From: Vesta saturnalis
Taxonomy: Eukaryota > Arthropoda > Insecta > Coleoptera > Lampyridae
Direction: 5' to 3'
NCBI GenBank assembly: GCA_036346205.1
Contig: JARFJB010000664.1
Location: 2,694,001 to 2,758,000 of the forward strand
Length of the DNA: 64,000 nt
This document shows, one piece after another, positions 21,878 to 32,704 of this stretch. The position numbers and the translations under genes were made by a program. The number at the start of each line of letters is the position of its first letter. The first letter of the stretch is position 1. The notes under the pieces were generated by a model, which had not been told where the DNA came from, did no database searches, and saw only the letters and a program-made list of their open reading frames with translations.

Positions 21878-22954
21878 AGCCTGTCCGGTAGAACTGAACG
21901 GGTATCGGATTAACAAGGAGGATTGTCAATATATGGTTCTATTGTGCTTGAAACCGCCTTAATGCTTTGCTGTCTCGTACTTATTGTACGTGACAAAGAA
22001 AGATGGATATATTATGAATAATGCCTCTATTTCTGCCGAACAAAAGCGTTTGCAACTTTCACACATAATGACAAGGCAATAAGAATCAGATGCAGGTAGA
22101 ATAGAAATTCAATAGGTATAATAAAATGCCAGTGGTTCTCAACACTGCTTTAACATTACATTTAAAATTTATGGAAGAATGCAAGTTTTTATAATAAACA
22201 TTTATAAAAGCCATTCATAATAATGAATATTCGATTAAGTATAGGTATTTCAATTTACATTTAGAAAGTTCATTGTATACCTAAGTATGGTAATGACGTT
22301 TTAGTGTACTCCAATTACAAAAGAATCCAAATAAATATGCAATACTGTAACAATAAGTAATTAATAATAGATTATTATACCATTTAGTAGGTACATATAG
22401 GTATAAATAAAACAAACAATTCGTGCATTAATATACGAGATGTACGCGAAGAAGTACGTGATGAATCTGAAGCCGAATGACAATTATAATTTTTACATTT
22501 AATTATAAAAGTATATCTTTGTAATTTAATTAATATTTACTAACTATAATAAAAATGTATTTGTTATTGTTGTTATAAGTATAAGTGAAAGGTGTCAATT
22601 GAAATTACTTATAGGTAATTAGTAATCGATTATTATTTTTATTATACAAAAGTTGCATTTCTTCACAAATTATATAATGTTAAAGCAGTGTTGAGAACCA
22701 CTGGCATTTTATTATACCTATTGAATTTCTATTCTACCTGCATCTGATTCTTATTGCCTTGTCATTATGTGTGAAAGTTGCAAACGCTTTTGTTCGGCAG
22801 AAATAGAGGCATTATTCATAATATATCCATCTTTCTTTGTCACGTACAATAAGTACGAGACAGCAAAGCATTAAGCGGTTTCAAGCACAATAGAACCATA
22901 TATTGACAATCCTCCTTGTTAATCCGATACCCGTTCAGTTCTACCGGACAGGCT
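21878..22954. mobile_element. Foldback-type element with ~280-bp inverted arms
   Basis: The arm 21878-22157, starting AGCCTGTCCGGTAGAACTGA, is almost perfectly inverted at 22676-22954. The ~518-base centre has no long ORF. It does contain a short coding-looking tail, RDVREEVRDESEAE then stop, near 22437-22482, which may be the end of a lost transposase. The very low arm divergence suggests recent insertion or ongoing gene conversion between arms. It abuts the right end of E1 copy 2 and interrupts or truncates E1 copy 3. The superfamily is not assigned. Confidence 0.8.
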
Positions 22955-22957
22955 ATA

Positions 22958-23262
22958 TTTCATATGTTCATAACGAAAACAGGCAACATTGTAATAAAAA
23001 AAAAATTGTCAGAATGACGTTTGAAACTTCATGTCAGATAGATATTAATATATACTAGATATATATACTATACCGTTCACTAAAAAAAATCCAAAGCCGT
23101 CTGCTTCTATAAGATATCAATAATGCAGTATAACCATTTTCATTAATATTTAATTAATTTTTTGACTACCTTGCATTATATTAAAAAACTTTATAAAGAA
23201 TCAGTTCTAAGCCAAATGAAAACAAGCTTAAATACAACATTTTAAATACGTAGATATTTTCG
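22958..23262 (+). repeat. E1 repeat, copy 3 (5' truncated)
   Basis: This segment matches the second internal unit and right part of E1 (TGTTCATAACGAAAACAGGC, AGAATGACGTTTGAAACTTC, AAAAACTTTATAAAGAA). It starts immediately after the foldback element and lacks both E1 termini. A short TATATA insertion at ~23050-23070 and small deletions mark it as old. Confidence 0.65.
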
Positions 23263-23269
23263 TTCTGGA

Positions 23270-23660
23270 GTTTGTGGAGATTAGTTCTTTTTCCTTTTTA
23301 CTCCGCCAACAAAACGGTAATTAAGTCCGTAAATGAATTAATTACTCACCGTTAAATATCGATAAGAATTAAATTAAGTAATGGAAATAATTATACCGTG
23401 ATTCATAATGAACGTCAAACAAACATAATGTTAACGTTTAGCGATTCAGAATAAAATCATTTATGCTAAACAAGAATCAAACAGATTTAAGAGATTGCCG
23501 TCAATTATAAATAGAAACTTTCTCTTTTTTATTCCGAAACTAACACTGATTAAATACTATAAATAACTACACCGTTAATATAAATGCAAGTTTTCTTTTT
23601 GTTATTCCGAAATTAAAACTTGATAAGTAAAAATTTAATTTGTATTAAAATGCACATGTT
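23270..23660 (+). repeat. Repeat R2, uninterrupted copy
   Basis: This segment is the inverted paralogue of 39200-39420 joined to 42033-42185. Shared blocks include ACTCCGCCAACAAAA, AATTAAGTCCGTAAAT, TTATACCGTGATTCA and TAGAAACTTTCTC. At ~23430 (ATGTTAACGTTTAGC) it is continuous where the other copy carries a 2.6-kb insertion. Confidence 0.75.
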
Positions 23661-24521
23661 AAATGGAAGATTACATTCAAAGCCTTTTATATTAATAGTA
23701 GTAAACCGAAGCATACAAAAATAGAATTTAAAATCCGATCAATATAATTAAGACAGTTTTAAATTAGTAAAACTAGTTATAGTTAACACCTTCATAGTAT
23801 CGATTAATTAATTTCGTGGAAAATTGCATTTTTAAATAATAGTTTCAATGTAAATAATTAAAGTTAAACCTGAAATAAGTTCTATCATACGAACGAGGTT
23901 AACAACTATAATAGGAATTTTAATCTCGTCCCCACTGTGTATAAAAAACTAATTGTAAGTAATAAAATATTCCAACCGTTGACATATGTGCCAAATAGAA
24001 ACTAGCTTCTGGAATTGCGTGATTTTGAGTTGATGTAAGTGTTTTTAATAACTAATTAAACCATTAGATAAAATAAGTATTTTTTGTTAATGCAAACTGG
24101 GCGAATTTTATATCAATCGTTCTGCTATTTCAAAAATAATAATTTTAGCACAATGAAAAAAATTAATCCAGTAACCGATTTAATATCAATTAAAACAATT
24201 AGTTACACATTTGTAATTTCCAGCCGTTCCCCCTTTTAGATACCGTACTCTATTTAGGTAAGTGCTATTACTAAAATGATTAGTTTTCGTTCTCACTGTT
24301 ATAGCATCTAGACGAAAATTGCAATTGTGAATTAGTATGAGGTAGAGTAATTAGTAAAAATTAATTAATGTAATTCAACTTAGTAAATACTTGCTCTGTA
24401 TACGAGTATAAAAATTTATTTTGACAAGTAGCAACGAATTGCTTTACCACCGAACACCGTTTTATTAAAACCATAATCAGTGAACTTTAAATAAATTAAT
24501 AGAGTTTATATTTATTAAGAA
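23661..24521. other. AT-rich region without recognised gene
   Basis: No coding or RNA gene and no strong repeat were found on either strand. Confidence 0.5.
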
Positions 24522-24770
24522 TCACTTATTTTGTTTGTCAAGGGGACCTGTGACCTGTCTACAGTATCCGCCGGCCGCCTGACTTAATTGAGTTTTTAGT
24601 ACATTTTCTACCATAAGGATTCGACTCTGAATTTTATCCTCCACTGGGAATCCCCGACGCAGCCTATTTTGAAAACCGTATACGTTCAGGAGTGGACTCA
24701 AAGACCGCCTGAACAATAGTTTATCTTTGGATGGCGCCCGAATACGTTTCTCAACCTCCTGGAAAGGCAA
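24522..24770 (-). pseudogene. Possible retrotransposon pol fragment
   Basis: An open frame of ~82 codons, GC-richer than its surroundings. It reads LLFRRSLSPLLNVYGFQNRL and VEDKIQSRILMVENVLKTQL. The spacing loosely recalls the pre-integrase segment of BEL/Pao-like pol genes (a leucine-rich stretch, then an arginine-rich turn, then a P/K.. IL.. TxL pattern). The match is weak and nothing beside it supports the call, so it may be chance. Confidence 0.22.
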
Positions 24771-24924
24771 CTGACATTCGCAGTCCGTCCAGGAGTGGTC
24801 CTAAATATTCCTAATTACCGTAACTTATAATTTTCTTTAAATAAAATATTCCCAACAAGGCCACCGAAAACCTGTTATAAATTCTTTTTACAATTTTAAC
24901 ACTTTACAAGGTAAGCGGGGCAAC

Positions 24925-25192
24925 ACACACAACCACACACAACCACACACACACACAAACGCGCACACGCGTACACTCAGACGCCCACGTACGCGCCCAC
25001 GCACACTCATAAGCACACACACATGGGTGGTTGGTGGTGGTCGAGTCGACGCAGCAATGGCGGGCGCGTGCGTGCGTGCGCGTCCGTCCGTCCGTTCATG
25101 CGTGCGCGCGTGCCTGGGTGCGTGCGTGCGTGTGGGTGGGTGGGTGCGTGCGTTTGTGCGTGTGTGTGTCTGTGTCTGTGTCTGTGTCATCA
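24925..25192 (+). repeat. Compound CA / GTGC / GT microsatellite
   Basis: The left part is CA-rich (ACACACAACCACACACA, CACGCGTACAC). After a short unique centre (GGTGGTTGGTGGTGG) it becomes GTGCGTGCG and TGTGTCTG repeats. The two halves are roughly complementary, so a long hairpin is possible. The open frames across it are artefacts. Confidence 0.85.
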
Positions 25193-25960
25193 AAGGACTT
25201 TTACATCGCTAAAGAAAAATACAAAAAGACAAAGCCCAAAACTGACTTAGACGATGTAGATACAATTTTAAATACCTTTACTGTTGACAAAATTGTGCCT
25301 ACAATGCCAAACATTCTAAGCAAATTTAAAGAAACAGGATACACTGTGTGACAGCAGGATTTGCTGCACTGTGCCCGTCAGTGATGTGCCGACTGGTAGG
25401 GGGGACAGAGCATCGGATACGCGGGTGGAAACGGAAATACAGTAAGAAAAGGGGAAGGAAAAGGAGTATGAAGACGAACAAGAAGGGATCTTGAGCGCCA
25501 CAAACTTCGATTTAGCCCCCACAGTTTGAAATGGGACGAACAGTCAAAAACAGAACCAAAAGGAAAAAAAATTTAAGTCGAGAATAATCGTATAATGAAC
25601 CCAAATAAAGTAATGATATAAGGTAACAAAATTTGTAACTGCGGATAATTGTAGAAGGCAAAACAGAACAACAAATGGAATATCTATTAATAATTGTAAA
25701 CTAAAGTGAAATTGCTTAAACTAAATTAAAGCCCATTCTTAAAGCGGGAGTTTCACTACCACAAAACGGTTATTAAGGTAAATGAAAACAAAAACGGCGA
25801 ATTTTAATAGTTGAAACAAACACTAGTATAATGCGGGGGCAGGAGCATTGGTCTTGTCAAAATCGTCCCACAACCCTCAACTAAATTTAGGGACACAATG
25901 TAGTCCTGCAATACTTATAGTTATAAAGGTTAAGCACAAAAAAATTCATATGCTTATATG
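25193..25960. other. Region without recognised gene
   Basis: A short frame at 25193-25350 (DFYIAKEKYKKTKPKTDLDD.., IVPTMPNILSKFKETGY) looks coding-like but matches nothing I know and stops at TGA. The rest is AT-rich with a purine-rich strand at 25430-25490. Confidence 0.35.
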
Positions 25961-25962
25961 TA

Positions 25963-26031
<69 letters not shown>
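25961..26031. repeat. (TA)n microsatellite
   Basis: About 70 bases of TA with one TGTG interruption at its left edge. It lies just beyond the 3' end of the minus-strand Penelope-like element. Confidence 0.95.
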
Positions 26032-26033
<2 letters not shown>

Positions 26034-26135
26034 TATTTTTAAATATATTTGACTTTTTAAATTATCTACACAAATGTATAAGTTATTGGTTATTTAGTCA
26101 ATAAATAACAACATAAAGGTTATGTTTTCTTTATA

Positions 26136-26163
26136 TTTCGATATCGTTTGATATCTTCTCCAG
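26136..26163 (-). ncRNA. Hammerhead-like motif in PLE 3' end (degenerate)
   Basis: The minus strand reads CTGGAGA, then a GATATC..GATATC stem, then GAAA. This is the hammerhead order CUGANGA - stem II - GAAA, but the fourth core base is G instead of A. Hammerhead motifs in PLE terminal repeats are established. This copy is predicted to be inactive. Confidence 0.5.
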
Positions 26164-26222
26164 AATCACAAATTGAAATTTATGACATATTTCATGTAAC
26201 TAAATCAAAACATACAATATTT

Positions 26223-26540
26223 TCATAAATTTTTTAAAATGGAATCGTAACAATTTGGTAAATCTTCTATTCCTTTTTTGTTATTATTAGTTTTGATGAA
26301 TAACATTTCCGAAATGAGTCGTTTCTTATAATTAGTTTCTAAATCTAAAATTTTAACCGCGTTAAAATTGAAAGAATGTTTTAAATCTATAGTATGTTTT
26401 GTCAAATCCGTACAATTTAGTTTTAAATTAATGTCGCCTTTGTGTTGTAAAATTCTATTTTTTAACGGTTGTAATGTAGTACCAATATATAATTTATTAC
26501 AAGAAGAACATGGTATTTCATAAACGGTATTTGTTTTATT
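26223..26540 (-). pseudogene. PLE GIY-YIG endonuclease domain
   Basis: The minus strand reads NTVYEIPCSSCNKLYIGTTL, followed by NRILQHKGDINLKLNCT and HTIDLKHSFNFNAVKILDLE. That is the PLE form of the GIY-YIG fold (VYxIPC..C..xYIG, then an Arg and His, then the HxxxxxDW-like segment). It is the domain that nicks target DNA. One frame break near 26405 separates it from the C-terminal part, and another from the linker upstream. Confidence 0.75.
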
Positions 26541-26887
26541 TACTTTAGAATTTTGCTTTTTAAATTAGTGAATAAACGATAGCTCTTATTTAGTGGAAAA
26601 GATGCAGGTGTTATATTGAATTTGGATAATGTTTTAAAATTTAAACTTTTTTTATTTATAAAAGGAACTGCAACAAAATTGTTAGTTTTTGTTTTTTCCA
26701 TTTTACTTATTTTATTATTATAAAATTTATTTATTTGTTTTTTAATAATATTTTGTGTAAAATCAATTGGATAATTATTATTTTTAAAAGCTAATTTAGT
26801 TTTATCAAGATTTTTTGCTCGAAATTCAGGGTCCGATAATTGTAAACATTTTTGAATAGTGAAAATGTAAACTTTCACCATTAACAC
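26540..26887 (-). pseudogene. PLE RT-to-endonuclease linker segment
   Basis: An open frame of 115 codons (LAFKNNNYPIDFTQNIIKKQ, NFVAVPFINKKSLNF, ITPASFPLNKSYRLF). The AFxxNNYP motif is typical of the region between RT and GIY-YIG in PLEs. It runs into the endonuclease after a single frame break. Confidence 0.65.
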
Positions 26888-26946
26888 TCATAATAAAATT
26901 TATCTTTTGGGATTTTTTAATGTGTACTTTAAATTATACAATCTAA

Positions 26947-26980
26947 ACGTTTCGATAACACTTACAGTTATCTTCGTCAG
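26947..26980 (-). ncRNA. Hammerhead ribozyme-like motif in an inserted pLTR
   Basis: The minus strand reads CTGACGA, AGATAAC-TGTAAGT-GTTATC (stem II with loop), then GAAACGT. All conserved hammerhead core positions (CUGANGA and GAAA) are present and stem II pairs fully. It belongs to a PLE family distinct from the surrounding copy. A related degenerate motif occurs at 58335. Activity would depend on stems I and III, which I could not verify. Confidence 0.55.
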
Positions 26981-27216
26981 TAGTAATGTTTGTTAAAATT
27001 GTTAAAGATGTGTAAACAATTTTGTCAAATTTGAAAAATTCAAACATAAACATAATGCTATTAATATAACAGTTTGAGAAACGTATAAAAACTATAAAAT
27101 TGTAGTAAAGAATAACTAGGTCATTAAAATTAAATATTGTTAAACTGTCATCTTTGAGGCGTTTAACAATATTATACAATATTAACAATATAATTTAGAA
27201 CTTAAACAATATATTT

Positions 27217-27572
27217 TTAAATAGTATTTAATTGTGTTATTTTCATACTTATTGGATCAAAATCTAATTTAATTTTATCAATATGACGAATTAGTAACGT
27301 ATTTAAACAAGAAATTTGGTTATTATTTTCAATTTCCATGGTGAAATTAAGTTTGGGATGGAATCCATTAAAAATCTCCATTACATGTTCGAAATTGATT
27401 TCTTCAGCTGTTAAAATAATATCGTCAACATAACGAAAGTAAAAGGAAGTGGAAAAATTAAGTTTTCGTAAACAAATATCTTCTAAATGTTCCATTACCA
27501 AATTTGCAATTGTCGCCGAAATTGGTGAACCCATGGGACATCCATAATTTTGTTTATAAAACTTGTCATGAA
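27217..27572 (-). pseudogene. PLE reverse transcriptase, C-terminal part
   Basis: The minus strand reads MGSPISATIANLVMEHLEDI, then FYFRYVDDIILTAEEINFE and FHPKLNFTMEIENNNQIS. The catalytic YVDD box is intact here, unlike in the plus copy (YVND). Just upstream the frame continues with DKFYKQNYGC before the junction at 27572. Confidence 0.8.
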
Positions 27573-27573
27573 A

Positions 27574-27601
27574 TTGAAGAAGATATCAAACGAGATCGAA
27601 A
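27574..27601 (+). ncRNA. Hammerhead-like motif, 5' pLTR of plus PLE (degenerate)
   Basis: The sequence reads TTGAAGA, A, GATATC-AAAC-GAGATC, GAAA. The first core base is T instead of C and stem II has a mismatch, so activity is unlikely. It pairs with the better-preserved motif at 34113. Confidence 0.45.
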
Positions 27602-27736
27602 TATAAATAAAATATATCTTTTATGTTGTTATTTATTGACTAAATAACCAATAACTTATATATGTGTGTAAATAATTTAAAAAAAGTCCAATATATTTAA
27701 AAGAATAATTTATAATTTGAATGGTTAAGCACAGTT

Positions 27737-28534
27737 ATGATACCTTATTTTAGAATATTACGAAAATATGGTAAAGATATTTTTAAAAGGATGAAGTTTA
27801 TATCAGACATATATGAAAAACTAGCCAAAGCTGAAAACAGAAAACGTTTTTTACTCCATTGTAGATCAAAACATTATATCCCTAATTTTATGAAATTTCC
27901 TATTAACAAATACAATAATTTATAACAATTTCATCAACCTTTAAAAATATTTCAAATTTAAACAAAAATTTAAAGAATAATTTGGTAATTCTAGAAAAAC
28001 AAATTCCTGATGAATTATTTAGAAATTTTACCGAAGACCAATTAAACCATTATAATAATACTTCAATAAGATTAAAATGATTCACCTCCTAAAAATTGAA
28101 CAACTAAAAAATGCCAATGAAGTAAAATTTGAAATTAATAATAACTGGATAAAATTTTTTACAGATATTGGAGTTCTTAAAAATATTCTATATTGTTTAA
28201 GCTTAGGTGGAGGATTTCATCTTCCGAACAATAATGACTATAAAGATGGGGTAATTAAAACTATTAAAATATGGCATACACTATTAGTTCTTTAAATGAT
28301 GATTTGAAGATTACCATAAGAAAAGAAGTTACAAGAAATATAAAAATATAAAATCAAATGAAAATATCATTGTTCTAAAGGCGGCTAAAGGACAAGTAGG
28401 TAACTGTTTTATTAACAAGAACTGGATATGAACATCTGAATGATTCCTCAACATATGAAAAATTAAGAAGAAATTCTTTAAACAATACGACTAGGGACTC
28501 ACATATGTTAATCCAAAATTGGTTTAATGAAGGA
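27737..28534 (+). pseudogene. PLE N-terminal domain, broken
   Basis: The sequence reads MKFISDIYEKLAKAENRKRF, LLHCRSKHYIPNFMKF, later NNTTRDSHMLIQNWFNEG. The Lys/Ala-rich helix followed by a FLxxCxxxxYIPxF pattern is characteristic of the region preceding RT in PLEs. Frames change at ~27925, ~28080 and ~28300. The LINE inserts at its downstream edge. Confidence 0.65.
28426..28534 (+). repeat. Left copy of ~100-bp target duplication of the LINE
   Basis: This starts ATATGAACATCTGAA and ends TTGGTTTAATGAAGGA. It recurs at 32705-32799 with a 13-base deletion and a few substitutions. Only the right copy continues into the next PLE segment. Confidence 0.8.
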
Positions 28535-28901
28535 TAATGGATTGTTTGCGACGCATTACCGACAGTAGGGTGTGTCCAACAGTGGTGGTTTAAGGACGAT
28601 TTAAGGAGTGATAATTACAAAGTTAATATTGTGTGTGTCAACAAACGGCAAGAAAAGAATTAAAGGAATAATAATAGAGTACAGGAAACCAGTAAACGGT
28701 AAGAAAACCAATCCATACAAGTAAAAAGTTAAAAGAAAGGTTAAGGGGTAATAAAGGGCAAAAGAACTACCGTGAAATAACATGGAGAGCCAAAAGAACT
28801 ACTAAGGGTTAAAAGAACTACTACGTGGTAAATAGAATAATCAACTAGGAAGAAGGCAAAGTGGAAGGAAAAAATAAAAAACACCAAGTAAAACAGAATA
28901 T

Positions 28902-29710
28902 ATGGAAAATCAAAGAAGGCGATCCTGCAGCGTTACGACACTAAATTATTTGTGGGAACAAAAGACGAGCAAGAAGAGAAAAGAAACACCTGAGGAATTT
29001 GAGAAGTGGGAGGAAGATCTGTTAGTCTTTAGAAGAAGTCAAAAATTCCCGAGAACACCAAACAAAAGGGCGGAAGAGAAGCCGGAACCACAGGAAAAAA
29101 CAACCACTAAAGATAAAGACGTAGAAGAGGAAATACTGCCAAAGCCTACAACAAGTAATCCACAAGAAGAAGAGAATATTAGAAAAAGGCCAGAAAAAAT
29201 GGAGCTCGAACAGATGAAAAAACTTGTCACAGAATTAAGACGGGACATCAAAGAAGATATGGAGGAGAATAAAAAGAAGTTAATTACGGAGATTTTAACA
29301 CTAAAAAGTGAGATATAAAGAAAGGAATTAGAATGGAGGGTAGAAAAAGAGGAACTGCGGACAAAGATAGTGAACCTGGAAGATAAAATAGAACAACTGG
29401 ATAAAGAAAAAAGAAAGAAGAATATAATAATAACCGTACTGAAATGGAGGAAATGCTAAAGAAAAAGTAGAAAAATTTATTAAAGAAAAAATGGGATTAG
29501 AACCGAAGATTAAGGAGGTGTATTTAATTGGAAAATAAGGACAGAAATAAGAGACAGTAGTGAGGTTAAAAGACTGGGAAGATAAACTGGAAATACTTAA
29601 AAATAAGAAAAAATTACACAACGCACAGATAAATATTGACAACAATCTAACGATGAAAGTAAGAGAAGTACAAGCGTTAATCAGAGAGGAAGACAGAAGA
29701 GTAAGAAACA
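28902..29710 (+). pseudogene. LINE-1 ORF1-like coiled-coil protein
   Basis: The frame 28902-29318 begins MENQRRRSCSVTTLNYLWEQ and continues as a Lys/Glu-rich region (KRAEEKPEPQEKTT, MEQMKK..LRRDIKEDMEEN). A stop follows near 29316, and then further Glu/Lys-rich heptad-like sequence in shifted frames to about 29710. This charged coiled-coil organisation is usual for RNA-binding ORF1 proteins of LINEs. No zinc knuckle was seen. Confidence 0.5.
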
Positions 29711-29940
29711 AATTTCGCAAAAGCTGGTTATAAGAAACTTACAGTAAATAGAGAGGTATTCATATGGAATAAAGAACTAGCCGATGTAGGCGGAGTAAGT
29801 GGGATGCACCTACCACTTAGTCCGGAAAAGGTTCACTGACAACTAGGGAGCGGAAAAAAAAGTTAGTAGATAAGAGAACGACAAAGGAAGGGTGAGTAAT
29901 AGGAACATGGACCCTGCAGGGAACACGCTACGAGGGGGCA

Positions 29941-30760
29941 TTGAAAAACTTAGAAATTAAGTTGAAAAAGTATAAAATTGATGTATTAGCTGCACAAGAA
30001 ACAAAACAGAGAGCTACAGATATTATCGAGTTAGATGATTACGTATTTCTTAACAGTGGTAATAATGAGAGCATTTTTGGAGTAGGATTTGTTGTATCAA
30101 AAAAACTAAAACAATGCATAGTAGACTTCCAATCATTTTCAGAAAGAATATCATTACTAAAAATAGAAGGAAACGGAACAAAATAAACATAATCAATGTA
30201 CATGCGCCTACAGAAGAGAAAGAAGAGTTAGAGAAGGGCCAATTTTACGAAGAGGTGGCAGAGATATATGATAAAATCTCAAAAAAAGAATTAACAGTAC
30301 TTATCGGGGACTGGAATGCCAAGATCGGAAAAGAACAAAGATACACCCCAACTATTGGCAGATACAGCAAGCACAATAGGAGTAATGAGAATGGACAAAA
30401 TTAATAGGCTTTGCAGCTGGAAGAAATTGTAAGATAGTTAGTACGTGCTTTGCACATAAAGAGATACACAAGGGGACATGGAAATGCCCAGGCAGAAACA
30501 TAGTAAACCAAATAGACCATGTGGTAATAGGATGTCAACAAGCAGGGTCAATTAAGAAAGTAAGAAGTCAAAGAGGAGCCGAGATAAACTCGGACCATTA
30601 TCTAATGCGAATAATCCTGAAGGAACAATTAAGAGAAGAGACTAAGAGGAAACATAAAAGGGCAATAAGATATAAGGTAGATAACCTAAGTCTAAACAAA
30701 ACGAATACAAACAAAGAATGCAGATACACAAACAGCACAGAAACAACCCAAGAAAAATGG
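29941..30760 (+). pseudogene. LINE-1 apurinic-type endonuclease domain
   Basis: Segments in two or three frames read IDVLAAQETKQRATDI (QETK with the catalytic Glu), then IINVHAPTEEKEE, LIGDWNAKIGKEQ (GDWNA with catalytic Asp and Asn), KGTWKCPGRNIVNQIDHVVI (NQIDHV) and RGAEINSDHYLMRIIL (SDH with the catalytic His). That is the full set of endonuclease motifs in order. Frame breaks lie near 30180 and 30400, so the protein is not intact. Confidence 0.78.
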
Positions 30761-31154
30761 CAGAAATAGGAGAAGGTAACGAGAAAAATTGCGACAGAAG
30801 TTGTAGCCATAGAAGCGAGGCGAAGGAAGAGAACATGGTTCAACGAAGAATGTAAAGAAGCAGTGGAGAAGAAGAGGGCAGCAAAGTTGACATGGGTACA
30901 AGATAACAGCGAACAAAATTGGAGTGTACTACAAGTGATAAGAAGAGAAGTCAAGAGAATGTGCGGAAGGACCAAGAGAACATTCCGATAGGAAGATTTA
31001 CGTAGGATAGAGGAAGATTGCCAGAAGAAAGAGATCAGGAACTTCTACCAAGGGTTGAGGAAAGCAAAGAAAGGGAGTACAAAAATTCTAGTATGTAAGG
31101 ACAAGGATGGAAAGATAATAGGAGAAAAAGAAAAGATAATAGACAGAATATGAA

Positions 31155-32640
31155 TTGCTAAATCAAACATTAGTAGAAAGTCTGGAAATAGAGACAGTAG
31201 CAGTAATAGAGGACGAAGAAAAAATAGAGGAACCAACAAAAGAAATAGACCAGATATTACAAAACATGAGAAATGGAAAAAGCCCGGGGAAAAATAACAT
31301 CAACACAGAACTCTTCAAGTATGGAGGAGAAGCAGTAAGCATGAAGCTTCATGAAGTAGTTAGAGATGTGTGGAATACTGAAAGCATGGTAGAAGAGCGG
31401 CACCAGGCTATCTTAATTCCAGTATATAAAATGGGAGATAAACCACAGTGTGTAAATTACAGGGTAATAGCTCTGGTGGACGTAGCCTACAAGGTCTTAG
31501 TCACAGTGATTAGAAATAGATTACAGGTATATACCGAAGAACTAACGGGCGAATACCAAGCCGGGTTTCGCAAGAATAGATCAACTGTGAACCGGATCTT
31601 TTCACTGAAAGAAATACAAACAGAATTCTATGAGAAGAAGGTAGAATTGCATATAGTATTTATAGATTTTAAGAGCCTACGACTCGGTAATACGGAATAC
31701 ACTATATATGGCGATGCAAGAGATGAAAATACCATACAAGCTAATAAAATTAACACAAATGACCATAGAGCAATCGACAAATATGATAAGAGTTAAAAAT
31801 AAATTTTCGCAGGAATTTGGCGTGAAGAATGGGTTAAGGCAAGGCGACCCGCTGTCCACGACACTCTTCAATATGAGTTAGAAAGCATAGTAAGGAAAGC
31901 AGGAATAAATAGAGAAGGAACTATACTAAATAAGGCTCACCAATGCATGGCTTATGCAGACGATGTCTTACTGATGGCAAGATCAAAAAAAGAACTGCAT
32001 AAAATAACAAAAGCGTTAGCTAGAAACGCAAAGAAAATGGGTCTTGAAATAAATACTGAAAAATCTAAATATATGAAAATGGGTGTAAAAGGGAAGGGGA
32101 GGAGAGACAATATAGAAATAGAGATTGGGTATCAAGAAAGGATGATAATAGAACAAGTAGAGCAGTACGACTATTTAGGGGTAGTGATAACGGAAGATGG
32201 GAAAAATGAGAGAGAAATAGAAGCTAGAATAATAAAAGGGGATATAAGTGCAGGAATGTTAAACTTAGTGTTGAGATCCAAAGAAATATAGCGAAAGTGA
32301 AAGGTGCGAATCTATAAAACAGTGCTAAGACCAACTATTACGTACGCGAGTGAAACGTAGGTGTTAAATAAAAGGGAACAACAGAAAATATAAATATGGG
32401 AACGAAAAATTCTGAGAAGAATATTCGGTGGCAAAAGGACAGAAATGGGGTGGGAAAGAAGGAACAATGAAGAAATATCAAACCTATATGGAAAAGGGAA
32501 CATAACTAGTTTTATAAAAGGGCAAATAATCAGGTGGCTCGTACATATTAGCAGATTGCACAATGATAGAATAGTGAAAAGTATATACAAGAAACGAGTA
32601 CATGGAGAGAGAAGAAGAGAGGATTGGTTCATAAACGGGA
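31155..32640 (+). pseudogene. LINE-1 reverse transcriptase
   Basis: The sequence reads MRNGKSPGKNNINTELFKYG, VEERHQAILIPVYKMGDKPQ, GEYQAGFRKNRSTVNRIFSL and VELHIVFIDFK. After a ~100-bp broken stretch (with GLRQGD) comes MAYADDVLLMARSKKELHKI (YADD box) and GLEINTEKSKYMKMG. The tail reads YDYLGVVITEDG and later IIRWLVHISRLHNDR. Stops and shifts near 31796, 31870 and 32290 disable it. Confidence 0.8.
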
Positions 32641-32704
32641 AAGTTGGAAGAAGATAGCTAAGCTATGGACTTGAAGGACCTGTTACAAAGCTTCATATAT
32701 AAGC

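Larger units (their letters stand above)
26040..27572 (-). mobile_element. Penelope-like element (PLE), minus-strand copy, 5' truncated
   Basis: Reading leftward it holds a reverse-transcriptase tail (27534-27217), a linker region (26887-26540), a GIY-YIG endonuclease (26540-26223) and a 3' pLTR-like end (26163 to ~26040) nearly identical to the ends of the plus-strand copy. A second, different pLTR fragment lies at ~26890-27200, inside the element between RT and linker. PLEs copy themselves through RNA and a GIY-YIG nick. The RT upstream half is missing: at 27573 the sequence switches directly to the 5' end of the plus copy. Confidence 0.8.
28535..32704 (+). mobile_element. Non-LTR retrotransposon (LINE-1), 4.2 kb, in the plus PLE
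   Basis: It is bounded by the ~100-bp direct duplication. In order it has an A-rich leader, a charged coiled-coil ORF1, an apurinic-type endonuclease and a reverse transcriptase. The coding strand is strongly purine-rich and distinct from the AT-balanced PLE around it. It has no clear poly-A tail, ending TTCATATATAAGC. The clade is unsettled: the endonuclease resembles those annotated as craniofacial development protein 2-like in insects. Confidence 0.8.

Noticed and set aside
24888..25351. Arg/Thr- and Val/Cys-rich frames on both strands
   Set aside because: They are microsatellite artefacts. Only the non-repetitive tail after 25193 was kept as a note.
28601..31239. Numerous Leu/Phe/Ser-rich minus-strand frames
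   Set aside because: They are antisense shadows of the purine-rich LINE-1 coding strand.
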